Shown in pieces: positions 59,731 through 64,000 of a DNA stretch of 64,000 bases (positions are counted from its first letter, which is position 1; every line of letters begins with the position of its first letter). The notes beneath the pieces are model-generated. The model was not told the DNA's origin. It ran no database searches and was given only the letters and a program-made list of their open reading frames with translations. Location of the stretch: positions 744,001-808,000 of the forward strand of contig NZ_CP135971.1 in assembly GCF_032463525.1 (NCBI RefSeq). The letters are read 5' to 3'. Source of the DNA: Pseudomonas sp. DTU_2021_1001937_2_SI_NGA_ILE_001 (GTDB taxonomy: Bacteria; Pseudomonadota; Gammaproteobacteria; Pseudomonadales; Pseudomonadaceae). The position numbers and the translations under genes are program-made.

Positions 59731-60762
59731 TCACTTGCTGGCCCAGGCATTGAAGCGCTCTTCGAGTTCTTCGCCGTTGTCGAGCCAGAATTCGGTGTCG
59801 GTGGCGCGGGCGTTGGCCAGGTTCTGGCGAGCGGTGGGCAGGTTGTTGGCCGTGGTGCGATCAAGCAGGTCCAAGGTGGCGATATTGCTTGGCCCGTAGG
59901 GAATGCGCTGCACGAAGCCTTTCTGTTGCTGCGCCTGGCTGGCGAAGGCAATGAACTGCTCGGCAGCGGCCTTGTGTTTGCTGCCCTTGACGATCGCCCA
60001 GTGGTCCAGGTCGTAGAGGCTGCCATTCCACTGAATGGCAAACGGCTGGCCCTCCTGTTGTGCACCGTTCACCCGCCCGTTGTAGGCCGAAGTCATGACT
60101 ACGTCGCCTGCGGCCAGCCACTGCAAGGGCTGGGCGCCGGACTCCCACCATTGGATGTCCGGCTTGATCTGATCGAGCTTGCGGAACGCCCGGTCGACGC
60201 CTTCGCGGGTGGCGAGCACCTTGTACAGGTCTTCCTTCTTCACGCCGTCGGCCAGCAGGGCGAATTCCAGGGTGAACTTGGCGCCGCGACGCAGGCCGCG
60301 CTTGCCGGGAAAGCGTTTGGTGTCCCAGAAGTCGGCCCAGCTGCGCGGTGCGCTGGCCAACTTGCTGCTGTTGTAGGTCAGCACCGTGGACCAGATGAAA
60401 ATGCCTACGCCGCACGGGCTGACCGCTTCAGGCAGGAAGGCCTCGCGGCGACCGATGGCCGGCCAGTTCAACTGCTCGAACAGGCCTTCGCTGCACCCGC
60501 GCATCAGCTCGGGCGACTCCACTTCGACCACGTCCCAGGTGGTGTTCCCGGTGTCGGCCATGACCTTGATCTTGGCCATCTCGCCGTTGTAGTCGGCGGC
60601 CAGCACCGGGATCCCGGTCTTTTCCGTGAAGGGTTTGTAGAAGGCGCTGTCCTGCGCGTCTCGGTTGGTTCCGCCGAATGACACGACGGTCAGGGGCTCG
60701 GCAGCCATGGCCTGGTTGGCTCCGATACCAAGGGCTAACAATGCGGCGACGATCTTGCTCAT
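59731..60762 (-). CDS. Periplasmic substrate-binding protein, spermidine/putrescine type
   Basis: A 343-residue SBP_bac_8/PotD-like binding protein with a signal peptide (MSKIVAALLALGIGANQAMA, cleaved about residue 20). The mature protein begins EPLTVVSFGGTNRDAQDSAF, the usual first strand of polyamine and iron-type binding proteins. AGGAAAGCACGC precedes the ATG; a frame extending 48 codons upstream is unsupported. No ABC permease or ATPase gene is next to it, so it must work with components encoded elsewhere. The downstream kinase and phospho-lyase genes suggest a hydroxylated amine as ligand. Confidence 0.88.
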   Translation of the reverse strand: MSKIVAALLALGIGANQAMAAEPLTVVSFGGTNRDAQDSAFYKPFTEKTGIPVLAADYNGEMAKIKVMADTGNTTWDVVEVESPELMRGCSEGLFEQLNWPAIGRREAFLPEAVSPCGVGIFIWSTVLTYNSSKLASAPRSWADFWDTKRFPGKRGLRRGAKFTLEFALLADGVKKEDLYKVLATREGVDRAFRKLDQIKPDIQWWESGAQPLQWLAAGDVVMTSAYNGRVNGAQQEGQPFAIQWNGSLYDLDHWAIVKGSKHKAAAEQFIAFASQAQQQKGFVQRIPYGPSNIATLDLLDRTTANNLPTARQNLANARATDTEFWLDNGEELEERFNAWASK

Positions 60763-60922
60763 GCGTGCTTTCCTCACAGGTCCTGGCTTGGCTGGCAGCG
60801 GGTACGTAATGGGAAGGAGTTCTTGTTGTCTTCTTTTGGCAGCATGTACAACGCCGGTCGTGGGGCTTGCCGGGTGGGCCGACTTTTTGATTGGAGTGAG
60901 TGACACGGCTCAGGCATTAGAG

Positions 60923-60946
60923 CATATTCGAAATATGATGCATCAT
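60923..60946. promoter_or_regulatory. Two overlapping palindromes in the divergent promoter
   Basis: CATATT-CGA-AATATG (60923-60937) and the perfect 12-bp palindrome ATGATGCATCAT (60935-60946) lie back to back, about 165 bp before the binding-protein start and about 45 bp before the SDR start. The region is A+T-rich compared with its surroundings. They look like operator sites for one or two dimeric regulators. Confidence 0.55.
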
Positions 60947-60988
60947 AAATTTTACTGATTCTTGCGGATCATTCTGGAGAGTGCACAG

Positions 60989-61723
60989 ATGGCTGAACAG
61001 AAAACCCTGCTGTTGACCGGCGCCAGCCGTGGTATCGGGCATGCCACCGTCAAGCACTTCAATGCCGCCGGCTGGCGGGTGTTCACTGCCAGCCGGCATG
61101 ACTGGGTCGCCGAGTGCCCCTGGGCCGAAGGGCAGCTCAACCACATTCACCTGGACCTTGAAGACATCGACAGCGTGGTCGACAGCCTGCCGACGATTCG
61201 CGAGAAGCTCGGTGGGCGGCTCGATGCGCTGGTCAACAACGCCGGTATTTCGCCCAAGGGGCCGGAAGGTGAGCGCCTTGGCGTGCTGGAGTCGGACTAC
61301 GCCGTGTGGCTGAAGGTATTCAACGTCAACCTGTTCGCCACCTCGCTGCTGGCCCGGGGGCTGTTCGACGAACTCAAGGCCGCGCAGGGCAGCGTCATCA
61401 ATGTCACTTCGATTGCCGGTTCACGGGTGCATCCGTTCGCCGGCACCGCCTACGCCTGCTCCAAGGCCGCGCTGTCGGCGCTGACCCGGGAGATGGCGCA
61501 TGGTTTCGGCCCGCATGGCATCCGCGTCAACGCCATTGCGCCGGGGGAGATCGAAACCTCGATCCTCTCTGCCGGCACCGATGTGATCGTCGAGCGTGAC
61601 ATCCCGATGCACCGTCTCGGCAAGCCGGAAGAGGTGGCGGCATTGATCCACTTCCTGTGTACGCGCGGGGCGTCCTATGTGAATGGCGCGGAGATTCATG
61701 TGAACGGTGGCCAGCACGTCTAG
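60989..61723 (+). CDS. Short-chain dehydrogenase/reductase
   Basis: A 244-residue SDR with cofactor motif LLLTGASRGIGHATV, the NNAGIS strand and catalytic Ser-Tyr-Lys in SIAGSRVHPFAGTAYACSK. It has the C-terminal FLCTRGASYVNGAEIHVNGG typical of classical SDRs. CTGGAGAGTGCACAG precedes the chosen ATG; an in-frame ATG 27 bp earlier is weaker. It is divergent from the binding-protein operon and shares its promoter region, so it may act in the same pathway, but the substrate is unknown. It is followed by a REP cluster. Confidence 0.87.
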   Translation: MAEQKTLLLTGASRGIGHATVKHFNAAGWRVFTASRHDWVAECPWAEGQLNHIHLDLEDIDSVVDSLPTIREKLGGRLDALVNNAGISPKGPEGERLGVLESDYAVWLKVFNVNLFATSLLARGLFDELKAAQGSVINVTSIAGSRVHPFAGTAYACSKAALSALTREMAHGFGPHGIRVNAIAPGEIETSILSAGTDVIVERDIPMHRLGKPEEVAALIHFLCTRGASYVNGAEIHVNGGQHV

Positions 61724-61750
61724 CGTCGTGCCTGCAGTGAATTTCCTGGC

Positions 61751-61897
61751 GCTTTCGCGGCTGAAGCCGCTCCCACCGAGCCACATGCCACTTAATCGAA
61801 CAGTAACCGGGTAGTAGCGGCTTCAGCCGCGAAGCGACTGAATGTTCACAGCAGATGCAGTAAATTTCTCGGCGCTTTCGCGGCTAAAGCCGCTCCC
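61751..61897. repeat. Cluster of three REP elements in alternating orientation
   Basis: Copies at 61751-61774, 61814-61836 and 61872-61897 share the core GCGGCTTCAGCCGC or its complement, in the order minus, plus, minus. The first and third copies are embedded in a longer related unit (GCAGT-AATTTC-GGCGCTTTCGCGGCT), which suggests a duplication. They fill most of the 253-bp gap between the convergent SDR and LysR genes. They belong to the same family as the pair near 57.2 kb. Confidence 0.85.
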
Positions 61898-61976
61898 GTC
61901 GGACCATATCGCGACCAACTGAACGGTATGGCGATTCATGCCGGTCCTGCAGGCCCGTTGCCGCGTTGCGCAAACC

Positions 61977-62882
61977 TCAGGAGCGCATCGGGTCCTTTTC
62001 GAACACCTGGCGCAGCACCTGCAGGTAGCGCTGGGCACCCAGGCCCAGGGGGCGGGACTTGATCCAGATCAGGTCGATCCACAGCCGCAGGCGGCTGGTC
62101 ATGTTGTCGAAACGCACTTCGGCCAGGGTGCCGGCGTCGATCAGTGGCTGCACCAGCGGCTGCGGCAGGTAGGCCCAGCCCAGGCCGTTCTGCACCAGGT
62201 CCAGAGTCGCCAGATAGCTGTCGGTCAACCAGATGCGCCGCGACAGCACCATGCGCGGCTCGGAGCCGGTGGGCTCGCCAGAGGCCACTATGATCTGGCG
62301 CTGCTCGGCGAACTGCTCTTCCGCCAGTGGAACGCCATTGGCCTGGGCGGCGGGGTGGTTCGGCGCCACCACGGCGATCAGCAGTTGGCTGCCGGCTTCG
62401 AGGAACGATTCGCGCTCGTCGATGCCCGGGCGTTCGAACACCAGCGCCAGTTGCACTTCGCCGTCATACAGCAACTGCACGGCTTCGGCTTGGGTCGCCG
62501 AGCGCACTTCCACTTCCAGGGTCGGAAACTCCTGGGCCAGTACTTGCAATGGCTGGCTCCAGCGCCCGGTCTGCAGCTCCGGGGCCATGGCGATGCTCAG
62601 GCGCTTTTCCAGCCCCTGGTGGATTTGCAGGGCCTGAGCGTCCAGCAGGTTGAGCTGGCAGATCACCTGGCGCGCCTGCGGCTCCAGGGCCAGGGCGGCG
62701 CTGGTGGGCAGCGCCTTGCGCGTGGAGCGGTCGAACAGCACCAGATCCAGTTCGGCTTCGAGCTGGGCAATCGCCATGCTCACTGCCGAAGGGACCCGGC
62801 CGAGTTTGCGCGCCGCCGCCGAGAAAGAGCCCTTTTCCAGCACCGCAAGGAAGATGGCCAGTGAGTCACTGGAGAACGCCAT
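61977..62882 (-). CDS. LysR-family transcriptional regulator
   Basis: A 301-residue LysR regulator with N-terminal HTH (LAIFLAVLEKGSFSAAARKL; VPSAVSMAIAQLEAELDL) and an effector-binding domain of about 210 residues. CAGGAATTCTGACA precedes the ATG. It is divergent from the aminobutyraldehyde dehydrogenase gene (159 bp apart) and the probable regulator of it. Its 3' end converges on the REP cluster. The effector is unknown. Confidence 0.89.
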   Translation of the reverse strand: MAFSSDSLAIFLAVLEKGSFSAAARKLGRVPSAVSMAIAQLEAELDLVLFDRSTRKALPTSAALALEPQARQVICQLNLLDAQALQIHQGLEKRLSIAMAPELQTGRWSQPLQVLAQEFPTLEVEVRSATQAEAVQLLYDGEVQLALVFERPGIDERESFLEAGSQLLIAVVAPNHPAAQANGVPLAEEQFAEQRQIIVASGEPTGSEPRMVLSRRIWLTDSYLATLDLVQNGLGWAYLPQPLVQPLIDAGTLAEVRFDNMTSRLRLWIDLIWIKSRPLGLGAQRYLQVLRQVFEKDPMRS

Positions 62883-62906
62883 TGTCAGAATTCCTGATGA
62901 TGATCG

Positions 62907-62921
62907 ACTGTTATTGACAGT
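62907..62921. promoter_or_regulatory. Short inverted repeat in the LysR/aldehyde dehydrogenase promoter region
   Basis: ACTGT-TATTG-ACAGT is a perfect 5-bp inverted repeat 25-39 bp before the LysR start, a usual place for autoregulatory binding. The evidence is the symmetry and position only. Confidence 0.4.
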
Positions 62922-63041
62922 AAATACGAGCATAGATTGGGCCTGCGCTACAACACGCTGCCCGAGGTGGAAGGCCGTCAGGTCGCTGCCAGCGAAGGCT
63001 TGCCTAAAAACGACAACGCACGTCCAAGCAAAGGTGATTCC

Positions 63042-64000
63042 ATGCAAACCAGGATGCTCATCAACGGCGAATTGCACGAAGGGGCCGCCGGCCCTCAACC
63101 GGTTTTCAACCCGTCGACCGCCGAGGTGCTGGTCCAGATTGCCGAGGCCAGCAGCGAACAGGTCAATCAGGCCGTGGAAGCGGCTGCGGCGGCGTTTCCC
63201 GGCTGGTCACAGAGCGCTCCCAAGGAACGTTCCGAAGTCCTGCTGCGCATCGCCGAGGTGATCGACCAGCATGCTGCGGAACTGGCGCGCCTGGAATCGA
63301 ACAACTGCGGCAAACCCTACAGCGCTGCGTTGAACGACGAACTGCCCGCCGTCGCCGATGTATTCCGTTACTTCGCCGGTGCCTGCCGCTGCATGAGCGG
63401 CATGGCGGCCGGTGAGTACCTGCCGGGTCATACGTCGATGATCCGCCGCGACGCCATCGGCGTCATCGCGTCCATTGCGCCATGGAACTACCCGCTGATG
63501 ATGCTGGCCTGGAAGATCGCTCCCGCGCTGGCCGCCGGCAACACGGTGGTGCTCAAGCCTTCGGAGCAGACCCCGCTGACCGCCCTGCGCCTGGGCGAGT
63601 TGCTCGCCGACGTGCTGCCGGCCGGGGTGCTGAACCTGGTCTTCGGGCGTGGCCCCAGCGTCGGCGTGCCGCTGACCCAGCACCCCAAGGTACGCATGGT
63701 TTCGCTGACCGGTTCCATCGCCACCGGCAGCCGCATCATCGCCAGCACCTCGGACGCGGTGAAGCGCATGCACATGGAATTGGGCGGCAAGGCACCGGTG
63801 CTGGTGTTCGACGACGCCGATGTCGACGAAACCGTGGCGGCGATCCGTGCCTTCGGTTTCTACAATGCCGGCCAGGACTGCACCGCGGCCTGCCGTATCT
63901 ACGTGCAGGATGCGATCTACGATGAGTTCGTCAACAAACTGGGCGAGGCAGTCAGCAGCCTGCAGCTGGGTCTGCAGGATGACCCGCAGACCGAGCTGGG
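63042..64000 (+). CDS. patD: Gamma-aminobutyraldehyde dehydrogenase, 5' part (runs off the window)
   Basis: The first 319 residues of an NAD-dependent aldehyde dehydrogenase; the gene continues past the window. It aligns closely with E. coli PatD/YdcW (LINGELHEGAAGPQPVFNPS; ESNNCGKPYSAALNDE; AAGEYLPGHTSMIRRDAIGV). The catalytic Glu in MHMELGGKAPV and Cys in NAGQDCTAACRIYV are both in the visible part. The enzyme oxidises 4-aminobutanal from putrescine to GABA. AAGGTGATTCC precedes the ATG. The nearby polyamine-type binding protein fits amine catabolism; related semialdehydes are possible substrates. Confidence 0.91.
   Translation, partial: MQTRMLINGELHEGAAGPQPVFNPSTAEVLVQIAEASSEQVNQAVEAAAAAFPGWSQSAPKERSEVLLRIAEVIDQHAAELARLESNNCGKPYSAALNDELPAVADVFRYFAGACRCMSGMAAGEYLPGHTSMIRRDAIGVIASIAPWNYPLMMLAWKIAPALAAGNTVVLKPSEQTPLTALRLGELLADVLPAGVLNLVFGRGPSVGVPLTQHPKVRMVSLTGSIATGSRIIASTSDAVKRMHMELGGKAPVLVFDDADVDETVAAIRAFGFYNAGQDCTAACRIYVQDAIYDEFVNKLGEAVSSLQLGLQDDPQTEL

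Noticed and set aside
61751..61897. Possible small CRISPR array
   Set aside because: The repeats are palindromic REP elements in alternating orientation with unequal spacers, and no cas gene is present.

Overview
The window is high-GC chromosomal DNA from a Pseudomonas, most likely of the P. putida / P. fluorescens lineage. Protein resemblance (NahG- and NahR-like, E. coli-like LldD, AldA, RhmD and PatD), the strong GC bias at third codon positions and the Pseudomonas-type REP/REPIN hairpins all agree. No rRNA, tRNA, CRISPR array, insertion sequence or prophage is visible. Coding density is high and genes form short operons, mostly nutrient catabolism plus its regulators. The first and last genes are cut by the window edges.

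Layout: 1-2.5 kb, a polar amino-acid ABC importer (permease, permease, ATPase, lipoprotein binding protein) ending in a clear terminator. 2.6-5.6 kb, a GntR regulator, an MFS carrier and a lactonase-type amidohydrolase. 5.8-7.8 kb, a tight two-gene nucleic-acid repair cassette: an ATP-dependent RNA ligase and an HD-phosphatase/P-loop polynucleotide kinase. 7.8-9.1 kb, small stress or detoxification proteins. 9.2-14.6 kb, a stressosome-type operon (RsbR, RsbS, RsbT, RsbX-like) co-transcribed with two histidine kinases. 14.9-21.9 kb, miscellaneous genes, including an amidase/APC transporter pair.

22-29 kb encodes L-rhamnonate catabolism: import, dehydratase, aldolase, lactaldehyde dehydrogenase, a divergent LysR regulator and a lactate dehydrogenase. 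A conserved two-part element in front of both the rhm operon and lldD suggests they are co-regulated. 29.3-33.3 kb holds a metallothionein and a salicylate locus (NahR-like regulator, salicylate 1-hydroxylase, aromatic-acid transporter). 33.3-38.1 kb holds an HD-GYP response regulator, a large Cache hybrid kinase and a metallophosphatase.

38.2-46.7 kb is an unusual eight-gene catabolic operon: DapA/NanA-type aldolase, iron alcohol dehydrogenase, four-carbon acid-sugar kinase, PdxA2, sodium symporter, BNR beta-propeller enzyme, SDR and DeoR regulator. Repeated operator-like sites lie in front of it. Its substrate is not evident; the enzymes fit a 2-keto-3-deoxy acid split into pyruvate and a four-carbon fragment that is phosphorylated and oxidatively decarboxylated. 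47-52.5 kb holds an AEC carrier, a LysR regulator, a VOC protein and an amine/amino-acid oxidation operon. 52.6-57 kb holds a zinc-dependent cell-wall amidase divergent from a Znu-like metal ABC importer, with a Zur-like box between them. 57.3-64 kb holds a phosphotransferase plus phospho-lyase-type class III aminotransferase with an orphan polyamine-type binding protein, then an SDR, a LysR regulator and the start of a gamma-aminobutyraldehyde dehydrogenase gene.
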